Assembly (NCBI GenBank): GCA_964538565.1 | Contig: CAZIGW010000200.1 | Location: forward strand, 1 to 13,639 | Source of the DNA: CAYVBN01 sp964538565 | GTDB taxonomy: Bacteria; Pseudomonadota; Alphaproteobacteria; Rhizobiales; Xanthobacteraceae | Direction: 5' to 3' | DNA length: 13,639 bases | Shown here: in pieces, positions 7,612 through 13,639 of the stretch | How the letters are laid out: each line of letters starts with the position of its first letter | Position numbering within the stretch: the stretch's first letter is position 1 | The notes under the pieces: generated by a model | What the model saw: only the letters and a program-made list of their open reading frames with translations | Databases searched by the model: none | What the model was told of the DNA's origin: nothing | Translations under genes and position numbers: made by a program

Positions 7612-8166
7612 CTATCGCTTGAGACATCCTTTGGTGATGGCCCACAGCACTCGGTTGGCCGCCTCGAGCTCCTTGGGATCGAGGCCATCCACGAGGTGCT
7701 CTATGAACTTGATGATGGGCTTGCGAACCGCGGCGTAGCTCTTGAGGCCCGCATCGGTGAGCGCGAAGCTCGGGCTGCGCTTGTCCGCCGGATTTTCCTC
7801 GCGCTTCACGAGGCCCCTTTTCGTCAGCTCCTGTACCGCTCGGCTGACCTCCGCCCGGTCGACCGCCGCGCCGTCGGCTAGCGAGCGCACGGAGCCGGTC
7901 GAGAGCAATCCGAGCTGTGAAACGACGCGCCACTGCTGCAACGTCAGATGTCCTGTTTCCTCGAGGATGTCGACGATGCGCCGATCGAACAGCTTGGCCG
8001 CCAGCACCATGCGGTAGCCGAAGTAGGTATTCCCGCCGATGTCGTACAAGGGCAGCAGCTGGGCCACCTCGCGGTGCTCCGGCTCCACCTGCGGGCCCAA
8101 GTTTTTGCGAGCGCTCGTTTTTCTTCTTGCCTTCCTGACCATCTGTCGTTTCGAACTGCGAGCCAT
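7612..8166 (-). CDS. MarR-family transcriptional regulator, probable repressor of the divergent operon
   Basis: A 184-aa winged-helix regulator. The core (about residues 73-142) shows LTLQQWRVVSQLG, then SVRSLADGAAVDRAEVSRAV with the recognition helix near 105-120. The wing (122-137) has the DKR signature in ENPADKRSPSFALTDAGL. Flanking helices should form the dimer. Residues 1-21 are very basic (RSSKRQMVRKARRK) and precede the usual MarR fold. I chose ATG 8166 because the frame's only earlier long-form start, a TTG at 8265, lies inside a palindromic operator. No strong ribosome site is seen at 8166. The gene is divergent from the receptor operon, and the intervening region carries two palindromes, so autoregulation and repression of 8320 onward are likely. 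MarR proteins such as FerC and DdvR control aromatic catabolism in Sphingobium SYK-6. The ligand here is unknown. Confidence 0.88.
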   Translation of the reverse strand: MARSSKRQMVRKARRKTSARKNLGPQVEPEHREVAQLLPLYDIGGNTYFGYRMVLAAKLFDRRIVDILEETGHLTLQQWRVVSQLGLLSTGSVRSLADGAAVDRAEVSRAVQELTKRGLVKREENPADKRSPSFALTDAGLKSYAAVRKPIIKFIEHLVDGLDPKELEAANRVLWAITKGCLKR

Positions 8167-8204
8167 GACGTGATTTGCACCAAGTGTTGCGCGAACGCGG
8201 ACTG

Positions 8205-8233
8205 TTGACAACCGCTCGGCTATCGTTGAAAAT
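8205..8233 (+). promoter_or_regulatory. Sigma-70-like promoter of the receptor/aromatic operon
   Basis: A perfect TTGACA at 8205-8210 is followed after 17 bp by GAAAAT at 8228-8233, four of six matches to TATAAT. Transcription would begin near 8240, leaving a leader of about 80 nt before ATG 8320. The -10 lies inside the first palindrome (8224-8239), so a protein bound there would block RNA polymerase. Confidence 0.5.
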
Positions 8234-8239
8234 TCAACG
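8224..8239. promoter_or_regulatory. Palindromic operator 1, probable MarR site
   Basis: CGTTGAAAATTCAACG is a perfect inverted repeat with 7-bp arms (CGTTGAA/TTCAACG) and a 2-bp centre. Size and TTG...CAA form fit MarR-family operators. It covers the -10 of the promoter reading toward 8320 and lies 58 bp upstream of the marR start. Confidence 0.6.
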
Positions 8240-8251
8240 AGTCTCTCGGAT

Positions 8252-8267
8252 CGTTGAAATATCAAGG
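8252..8267. promoter_or_regulatory. Palindromic operator 2, imperfect second MarR site
   Basis: CGTTGAAATATCAAGG repeats the 16-bp pattern of operator 1, starting 28 bp downstream of it. The left half begins with the same eight bases; the right half departs from perfect symmetry at two pairs. It falls in the predicted leader of the operon starting at 8320. Binding here could stabilise repression or block the marR promoter. Confidence 0.5.
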
Positions 8268-8319
8268 ATAGAAGATCGAACTAGAAGGATCGCGCGCGCA
8301 CGAACATCTCGGAGGGGGC

Positions 8320-10587
8320 ATGAAGAGCAGGGTGACTGTCGCAGCCGTGACCGCTGCGATTTTGGCGGATGCGACTGCAGTGGCGCAGACCGCGCCGACG
8401 TCGTCCGCGGACAACGACTCGGTGCTTACGGAGGTCATCGTCACGGCAAATCGCCGCGAAGAGACCGTTCAGAAATCTTCTCTCGCCATTGACGTGGTGG
8501 GCGGGGAGCAACTCAAATCTGCCGGGGTCGGGAGTCCACTGCAGCTGCAGAGCCTGGTGCCCGGTCTCACCATGTCTGCGAGCGGCGCGACGATCGTGAC
8601 CTATCTGCGCGGCGTCGGCAGCTTGTCGACGGACGCCAACGCCGAGTCCGCCATCGCCTACAACATCAACGGCGTTTACATCGCGAGGCCCAACGGCATT
8701 GGCCCGGTGTTCTACGACCTCGAACGGGTCGAGGTTCTGAAGGGACCGCAAGGAACTCTTTACGGCCGGAATGCAACGGGTGGCGCGATCAATATCATCT
8801 CGAAGCGCCCGGGCAGGGAGCTCGGCGGCGACGCGACGCTCGACCTCGGCGACTACTCGCTGCGGCGCTTTCAGGCCGCGGTGAGCCTGCCGCTCTCGGA
8901 GCAGTTTGCGTTGCGCGCCGCCGGACAGATCACACGGCGCGATGGCTATCTCAGCGATGGCTATAACGACGATGACAGCGCAGCCGGTCGCCTGAGTGCG
9001 CTGTGGAATCCAAACGATGCGCTGTCGTTGCTGATCGTGGGCGAATACACCCACATTGGAGGCAACGGCGGCGGCGTGGTGAAGCGATCTGACATGCAGC
9101 CGGAGCCGACGGACCATTGGCACGGCGCGGCCGAGCCCGATTCGCAGCCGCCCTCGGCAGCGATTCCGGGCGGGACGGTCATCGGTCGCGACGGAACGAC
9201 CGACGTCGATATCCACGCGATCAGCGCGGAGATGAACTGGGACCCAGGCCCCGCGACGCTGACCTTCATTCCCGCTTACCGCGACACGAAGCCCAAATAT
9301 CTGACGTACTCCCCCGGCTTCTTTTTCGACACGGCCGAGACCTCCAAGGAGCAGAGTTACGAGCTCCGCCTCGGCAATCAATCCGAGCGCGTCAAATGGG
9401 TCGGCGGCCTGTACTGGTTCAAGGAAGACCAGACGCAGCTCTATTCGCTGAAAGCGTTGCCGTTTCAACAGAGCGTGGTCGACACCACGTTGGGAACGAA
9501 GAGCAAGGCGGCGTTTGGCGAGGTCACGTTCGGGGTGACCGATGCGTTCCGTCTCATCGGCGGCCTGCGCTACTCCAAAGATGACAAGGAGCAGGGCGGC
9601 ACCACGACGGCCGTTCTGCCGCGGGCGCTCGTGACGGACAATTCGGGCCAGCGTGACTTTTCGAACACCTCGTGGAAAGCAGGCGCCGAGCTCGATGTCG
9701 GGCCGCAGAGCATGCTGTTCGCAACGGTCGCAACGGGATACAAGGCGGGCGGCTTTTTCCCGAGCGTGCCGGCGCCCAACAATTCGTTCGAGCCGGAGAA
9801 GTTGACCGCCTACACCCTGGGCTCGCGCAATCGCTTTCTCGACCAGCGCCTGCAGCTGAATGCCGAAGCCTTCTACTGGGACTACGAGGATAAGCAGGAG
9901 CGGTTCCTCGGCGTGTCCTCCGGTGGCTCGACCGGGCTTCTCACCACGAATGCCGGTGCAGCGACGTTGTACGGGTTGAATCTGGATCTGCAGTTCAAGG
10001 CTAAGTCGAGCGATTCGCTGCGTGCGAGCGTCGAGTATCTGCACACGCGCTACGACTCCTTCGTCTACACCGCGTACAACGCGCCGCCGTTTGGCGCCAG
10101 CGTGGGCTATTCGCCTGCAGCTACCGGATGCAAGCTCGGTCCAATTGTGCCGTTCACAGCGAATGATCCATTCCTGCCGACGGACTCGCTTCAGACCGTC
10201 GATTGCAGCGGCAAGCCGCTCGTGAATGCCCCTGAGTGGTCGGGGAGCGCGGGATATACGCACACCTTCAACCTGAGCAATGGGGCGGGGCTCGTGGCCG
10301 ATGTCAGTGGCCAATTTGCCTCCAAGAAGTATCTCACTGCGGACTTCATCAACGCCGGGTCCGATGATGGCTACGTCACGCTCGATGCGGCGCTGACCTA
10401 TCACGCGGCGGGCGACAACTGGGAGGTCGGTGCGTGGGGGCGCAATCTGAACAACGCGGCCATCTACACCGGCGGCTTCCGCTATCCCTTCTCCTCGCCC
10501 GTGACGGTGGGCGGAGATCCTACGCTGTACTACGCACAGATCCGCGCGCCGCGCACCTACGGTGTACGCGCGTCGGTGAGGTTCTAG
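8320..10587 (+). CDS. TonB-dependent outer-membrane receptor (no STN domain)
   Basis: A 755-aa importer of the large sphingomonad/Caulobacter-type TonB receptor group. A short signal peptide ends near residue 22 (ATAVAQ), followed by the TonB box LTEVIVTANRR (36-46). The plug (about 48-165) contains LQSLVPGLTMS, TYLRGVGSLS, and VEVLKGPQGTLYGRNATGG followed by AINIISKRP. The barrel follows and ends in YGVRASVRF with the terminal Phe. Two cysteines (in ATGCKLGP and TVDCSGK) probably sit in one surface loop. With no N-terminal signalling domain, this receptor does not talk to a FecR, which fits control by MarR instead. GGAGG at 8311-8315, 4 nt before the ATG, is a clear ribosome site. It is the first gene of an operon with aromatic-degrading enzymes, so it probably imports an aromatic substrate, as DdvT does in SYK-6. 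The exact substrate is unknown. Confidence 0.93.
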   Translation: MKSRVTVAAVTAAILADATAVAQTAPTSSADNDSVLTEVIVTANRREETVQKSSLAIDVVGGEQLKSAGVGSPLQLQSLVPGLTMSASGATIVTYLRGVGSLSTDANAESAIAYNINGVYIARPNGIGPVFYDLERVEVLKGPQGTLYGRNATGGAINIISKRPGRELGGDATLDLGDYSLRRFQAAVSLPLSEQFALRAAGQITRRDGYLSDGYNDDDSAAGRLSALWNPNDALSLLIVGEYTHIGGNGGGVVKRSDMQPEPTDHWHGAAEPDSQPPSAAIPGGTVIGRDGTTDVDIHAISAEMNWDPGPATLTFIPAYRDTKPKYLTYSPGFFFDTAETSKEQSYELRLGNQSERVKWVGGLYWFKEDQTQLYSLKALPFQQSVVDTTLGTKSKAAFGEVTFGVTDAFRLIGGLRYSKDDKEQGGTTTAVLPRALVTDNSGQRDFSNTSWKAGAELDVGPQSMLFATVATGYKAGGFFPSVPAPNNSFEPEKLTAYTLGSRNRFLDQRLQLNAEAFYWDYEDKQERFLGVSSGGSTGLLTTNAGAATLYGLNLDLQFKAKSSDSLRASVEYLHTRYDSFVYTAYNAPPFGASVGYSPAATGCKLGPIVPFTANDPFLPTDSLQTVDCSGKPLVNAPEWSGSAGYTHTFNLSNGAGLVADVSGQFASKKYLTADFINAGSDDGYVTLDAALTYHAAGDNWEVGAWGRNLNNAAIYTGGFRYPFSSPVTVGGDPTLYYAQIRAPRTYGVRASVRF

Positions 10588-10610
10588 GCGCGTTCGAGGC
10601 GGGCAGCGGC

Positions 10611-10865
10611 ATGTTCGTGAGAAACGCGTGGTATGTCGTGGGTTGGAGCTATGAGTTCCAGGAAGGGACGCTCTCCGCACGCATGCTGCTCGATGATGGC
10701 ATCGCCGAGGACAAGTCGATCATCGAGGCACAGCAGGAAGTCATCGCGCGCTCGCCCGGCGTCAAACCCGTGCCGACACGGGCGGATCGAGCCGTGCTGG
10801 CATTCCAGCGAATCATGAATCGCCTGAAGCAGGCGGAGTCTGAAGGCAGGAGCCTGACGGCATGA
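10611..10865 (+). pseudogene. Internally deleted Rieske-type aromatic oxygenase remnant
   Basis: An 84-aa reading frame that joins the two ends of a VanA/TsaM-type Rieske oxygenase alpha subunit. Residues 1-29 (MFVRNAWYVVGWSYEF, then TLSARMLLDD) match the family's N-terminus. Residues 30-80 (AEDKSIIEAQQEVI, then AFQRIMNRLKQAE) match its C-terminus. About 250-270 residues of a normal 330-350 are missing, including the CxH...CxxH cluster site and the mononuclear-iron site. The remnant has no Cys and no His at all, so it cannot bind either metal centre. The junction is in frame, a GAGG lies 11 nt upstream of the ATG, and the stop overlaps the next start as ATGA. It may still be translated to couple the downstream esterase gene. 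Catalytic activity is excluded. An assembly error collapsing the locus is the alternative. Confidence 0.8.
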
Positions 10866-11749
10866 GAGCGGATCTTCGTCAGCGAATCGCTGCGCTGGGG
10901 GTTGGTCTTTCACCGCAGTTGCTCCAGGGCTCGATGGACTGCTACGCAGACTTGCACGCGTCGAAGCCGCGGTCGCGGGCAACAGTTCAGCGCGACTGTG
11001 CGTATGGACCGGACGGCAGGCATCGGCTGGATCTCTTCGTTCCGCACGGTAACGCTGCAACGAAGCGCCCTGTACTGATCTTCGTTCATGGTGGTGGTTT
11101 CGTGAGTGGCGACAAGCGTCGCCCCGACACGCCCTACTACGACAACATCGGATACTGGGCTGCGGCACGCGATTTCATTGGCGTCACCATGACGTACCGG
11201 CTCGCTCCACAGCACACCTGGCCGGCAGGCGCGGAAGACGTGGGTCGCGCGGTCGAATGGGTCGCGCAGCACATCGAGGCATTTGGCGGAGACGTGAGCG
11301 GCGTCTTTCTGATGGGCCAGTCCGCAGGCGCCGTTCACGTCGCGAACTACCTGAGTGATGTTCGCTTCCATCGCTCGGCAGGGCGCGCCTTGGCCGGGGC
11401 GCTGCTGATCTCGGGGGTCTACGATGTTGCCAGCGCGGATCGCAACCCATTTCAGAAAGCCTACTATGGCGAAGATGATAGTAGGTGGGGGCAGTATTCC
11501 TCGCTCCCCGGTCTGATCTCAACCGACCTGCCGCTGCTGGCGACCGTTTCCGAGCTGGATCCCCCGGACTTTCAGCGCCAAGCCGCGAGCTTCGTCATGG
11601 GCCGACTGGCTCGGACCGGCGAATACCCGCGAATGCTCTACCTGCAGGGACACAACCACCTCACGAGCGTCCTGCAGATTGGCACCAGCGAGGACTCTCT
11701 CGGCCCGCAGATCGAACACTTCATCGGCGCGGTTTGCGCCCGCTCCTGA
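10862..11749 (+). CDS. Alpha/beta-hydrolase esterase (HSL/carboxylesterase-like)
   Basis: A 295-aa cytoplasmic alpha/beta hydrolase with no signal peptide. The oxyanion motif HGGGF is at residues 76-80, the nucleophile Ser154 lies in GQSAGA, Asp233 in SELDPPD is the likely acid, and His264 or His266 in GHNHLT the base. This fits the BD-FAE/kynurenine-formamidase-like and hormone-sensitive-lipase-like esterases that act on small esters or amides. The ATG overlaps the stop of the Rieske remnant (ATGA), so translation is probably coupled. The dioxygenase gene follows after 22 nt. In this operon it would release an acid or alcohol from an esterified aromatic, before or after stilbene cleavage. 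That role is inferred from neighbours; the substrate cannot be read from the sequence. Confidence 0.88.
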   Translation: MRADLRQRIAALGVGLSPQLLQGSMDCYADLHASKPRSRATVQRDCAYGPDGRHRLDLFVPHGNAATKRPVLIFVHGGGFVSGDKRRPDTPYYDNIGYWAAARDFIGVTMTYRLAPQHTWPAGAEDVGRAVEWVAQHIEAFGGDVSGVFLMGQSAGAVHVANYLSDVRFHRSAGRALAGALLISGVYDVASADRNPFQKAYYGEDDSRWGQYSSLPGLISTDLPLLATVSELDPPDFQRQAASFVMGRLARTGEYPRMLYLQGHNHLTSVLQIGTSEDSLGPQIEHFIGAVCARS

Positions 11750-11771
11750 GCGCTTCTTGGAGTAACCACTC

Positions 11772-13274
11772 ATGCAATCCGTACGTGCGCCGCTTGCGCA
11801 AGACGAAAGCGACTTTCCGCCCAAGGTGACCTTTCCCGACATCCCGCTCTACGCCGGTTGGGGCCGGCCGATGCGCGTGGAGTCGGATGCCGTTGCAATG
11901 GAAGTGATGCATGGAGAAGTGCCGCGCGAGCTCAATGGAGCCTGGTTGCGGTGTGGACCCGATCGGCAGTATCCGCCGCGTGATGGCGATGACGTGTTCA
12001 TCGACGGAGAAGGGCAGATACACCGCTTCCTGATCGAGGACGGGCAGGTTCACTATCGCAGCCGTTGGGTTCGCACCGCGCGATTCGTCGCTCAGGAACA
12101 GGCGAGGCGTGCTCTCTTCGGTCGCTATCGAAATCGATACACGAGCGATCCCAGCGTCCGGCACATCAGCATGGGCACTGCAAATACGACGGCCCTCTGG
12201 CACGGCGGGAAGCTGTTTGCCCTCAAGGAAGACGATCTGCCGTATGAGATCGACAGGGACACGCTCGCAACGGTCGGTCAGTACGACTACGACGGCCAGG
12301 TGAAAGCGCTCACGATGAGTGCGCACCCGAAGGTCGATCACACGACCGGAGAGCTGCTGACCTTCGGCTATCAGGCCAAAGGCGATGCCACCGACGACAT
12401 CGTCTTCTACGTGATTGGCGCCGACCGGAAGATCCGCAACGAGATCTGGTTCAAGATGCCGTTCGCGGGCGTGGTGCACGACTTCGGTGTCACCGATACG
12501 CACGTGATCTTCCCGTTCACGCCGCTGATCACGGATCTATCCGTGATCAAGGCCGGGGGCCCTTACTATCTCTGGTATCCCGAGAAAGGTATGCATTTTG
12601 CCGCCGTGCCGCGGCGCGGTTCCGCCAAGGACATTCAGTGGTTTCACGGCCCGGCGATGGGCATCGGCCACACGATGAATGCTTTCCGCACGGGCAACAC
12701 GCTGCATTTCGATGGAACGGCGTATGCCGGCAACATGTTCTCATTCTTCCCGGTCGCCAAGCCGGGTGTACTCGACTATCCGCAGCCGAGCGTTGGCGAT
12801 GGACAGACGGCTGTGCCACCGATCCTCTCTCGTGTTTCGTTACGCCTCGACAGTGGCTCGAGCGATTTCACGCAGACGCCACTCATTGGCATGGCCGGCG
12901 AGATGCCGAGGGCGGACGATCGCTATCAGGGCAGGCCGTACCGACATGGCTATCTCATCGTGCGGCCCCGCGTCGACGCGAACCGGCTTGCGACGCTGGA
13001 AAGCGGGATCGGCCACATTGATCACGCGACGGGTGCATTCAAGATCTGGGAGCCGGGCGCGCATCGTTCCGTCCACGAGCCTCAGTTCGTCCCGCGCAGC
13101 CCGGACGCCGCGGAGGGTGACGGCTGGCTCCTGGTTCTGGTCAATCGGCTGGACGAGCATCGCAACGATCTCGTCATTCTCGACGCGCAACGCATCGACG
13201 CCGGTCCGATCGCGACCGTGCGGGTGCCTGTGAAGGTGCGCTCGACATTTCACGGCTGTTGGATCCCGGCATGA
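11772..13274 (+). CDS. Carotenoid oxygenase-family dioxygenase, lignostilbene-alpha,beta-dioxygenase type
   Basis: A 500-aa non-heme iron dioxygenase of the RPE65/carotenoid cleavage family, whose bacterial stilbene-cleaving members split the central double bond of 4-hydroxystilbenes to two aldehydes. The four iron-binding histidines are all visible: His185 in MSAHPKVD, His236 in VVHDFGVT, His300 in GIGHTMNAF and His494 in STFHGCW. A probable second-shell Glu436 sits in HEPQFVPR. Other family landmarks are ELNGAWLRCGP, GEGQIHRF and TANTTALWHGGKLFALKED. Length is normal and no signal peptide is seen, so it is cytoplasmic. GGAG at 11759-11762, 9 nt before the ATG, is the ribosome site. The O-demethylase gene follows after 10 nt, which favours a methoxylated lignin-type stilbene over a carotenoid substrate. 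Family membership is firm; substrate choice is inferred. Confidence 0.92.
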   Translation: MQSVRAPLAQDESDFPPKVTFPDIPLYAGWGRPMRVESDAVAMEVMHGEVPRELNGAWLRCGPDRQYPPRDGDDVFIDGEGQIHRFLIEDGQVHYRSRWVRTARFVAQEQARRALFGRYRNRYTSDPSVRHISMGTANTTALWHGGKLFALKEDDLPYEIDRDTLATVGQYDYDGQVKALTMSAHPKVDHTTGELLTFGYQAKGDATDDIVFYVIGADRKIRNEIWFKMPFAGVVHDFGVTDTHVIFPFTPLITDLSVIKAGGPYYLWYPEKGMHFAAVPRRGSAKDIQWFHGPAMGIGHTMNAFRTGNTLHFDGTAYAGNMFSFFPVAKPGVLDYPQPSVGDGQTAVPPILSRVSLRLDSGSSDFTQTPLIGMAGEMPRADDRYQGRPYRHGYLIVRPRVDANRLATLESGIGHIDHATGAFKIWEPGAHRSVHEPQFVPRSPDAAEGDGWLLVLVNRLDEHRNDLVILDAQRIDAGPIATVRVPVKVRSTFHGCWIPA

Positions 13275-13284
13275 GGGCACGATC

Positions 13285-13639
13285 ATGATGAGATCCGAAG
13301 CGCTGCCGCCGCAGGTCATTCCCGGGACAGCGGAGATCCCGTTCGACCCGCAGGTCACCACCTACACACGTTTCGCGGGGCTGCGCTTCGAGCCCTTTGA
13401 GTACACGGGATGGGTCGACGAGTGCCTGTCGTGGAAGAAGACGTGCTACATCGGGGATTGGTCGCCGCTCACGAACAAGCTGCTCGTGAAGGGCCGCGAC
13501 GCACTTCGGTTCTTCTCCGATATCTCGGTCAATAGTCTCGCACGCTTCGAGGTCGGCCAGGCGAAACACAGCATCCAGTGCAACAGCCGCGGAAAAGTGG
13601 TCTGCGAGGGCGTACTGATGCGGCTCGCCGAGGATCTCG
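13285..13639 (+). CDS. GcvT-like tetrahydrofolate-dependent aromatic O-demethylase (LigM/DesA type), 5' part
   Basis: The first 118 codons of a gene cut by the window end. The product resembles the aminomethyltransferase (GcvT) fold of LigM and DesA, which move the methyl group of vanillate, 3-O-methylgallate or syringate to tetrahydrofolate. Visible features are FEYTGWVDECLSWKKTCYIG (residues 37-56), VKGRDALRFFSDISVNSL, and VGQAKHSIQCNSRGKVV followed by EGVLMRLAED. The KGxDALxxxSDxxxNS and QAKH blocks align well with LigM. ATG 13285 has GAGGG 7 nt upstream; ATG 13288 is an equal alternative. It lies 10 nt after the dioxygenase gene, as the last visible member of the operon. Glycine-cleavage T protein is unlikely given the neighbours and the YTGW...SWK start. 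The exact methoxyaromatic substrate is unknown. Confidence 0.8.
   Translation, partial: MMRSEALPPQVIPGTAEIPFDPQVTTYTRFAGLRFEPFEYTGWVDECLSWKKTCYIGDWSPLTNKLLVKGRDALRFFSDISVNSLARFEVGQAKHSIQCNSRGKVVCEGVLMRLAEDL

Noticed and set aside
8167..8265. A longer MarR protein starting at TTG 8265
   Set aside because: The TTG lies inside palindrome 2, and the added residues pass through both operators and the opposing promoter. They show no MarR-like sequence.
8281..10680. A 799-codon open frame on the - strand opposite the second TonB receptor
   Set aside because: It is rich in Arg, Val and Ala, shows no recognisable domain, and lies fully antisense to a gene with signal peptide, TonB box, plug and barrel. 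Long antisense frames are common in GC-rich coding DNA.

Overview
The window is GC-rich, densely coded proteobacterial DNA. It carries two TonB-dependent outer-membrane receptors, a FecI/FecR surface-signalling pair and a catabolic operon for aromatic compounds. That repertoire suits a nutrient-scavenging Gram-negative such as a sphingomonad, Caulobacter relative, xanthomonad or Steroidobacter-type organism. The sequence alone does not fix the taxon. No rRNA, tRNA, CRISPR array, insertion sequence or phage gene was seen.

Left part (1-7330, all + strand). After the last 46 codons of an unidentified gene come a FecI-type ECF sigma factor, an overlapping FecR-type anti-sigma regulator, a 1025-aa TonB-dependent receptor with a FecA-type N-terminal signalling domain, and a secreted S9 serine peptidase. 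This is a complete surface-signalling unit. The receptor senses its ligand, FecR passes the signal across the inner membrane, and the sigma factor switches on the receptor. The adjacent peptidase suggests a peptide ligand. A bipartite motif, CTAGGGATTTTC-N10-CGTC, lies just upstream of the receptor and is the best candidate for the sigma factor's promoter. An exact second copy lies upstream of the sigma gene but points the opposite way.

Middle (7331-8319). A spacer of about 280 bp without a gene is followed by a MarR-family regulator on the - strand. The divergent control region holds two 16-bp palindromes of the TTGAA-TTCAA type. One overlaps the -10 of a sigma-70-like promoter (TTGACA-N17-GAAAAT) that reads into the right-hand operon, so the MarR protein is probably its repressor.

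Right part (8320-13639, + strand, gaps of 23 nt or less). The order is a second TonB-dependent receptor without a signalling domain, an 84-aa remnant of a Rieske oxygenase, an alpha/beta-hydrolase esterase, a carotenoid/lignostilbene dioxygenase-family enzyme with all four iron-binding histidines, and the start of a LigM/DesA-type tetrahydrofolate-dependent O-demethylase that runs off the window. Together they look like an uptake and catabolism unit for methoxylated, stilbene-like or esterified aromatics, such as lignin-derived dimers. The Rieske gene has lost its whole catalytic core in frame yet keeps its start, its C-terminus and a 4-nt overlap with the next gene. The most noteworthy items are this remnant, the paired ECF promoter motif and the MarR operator array.
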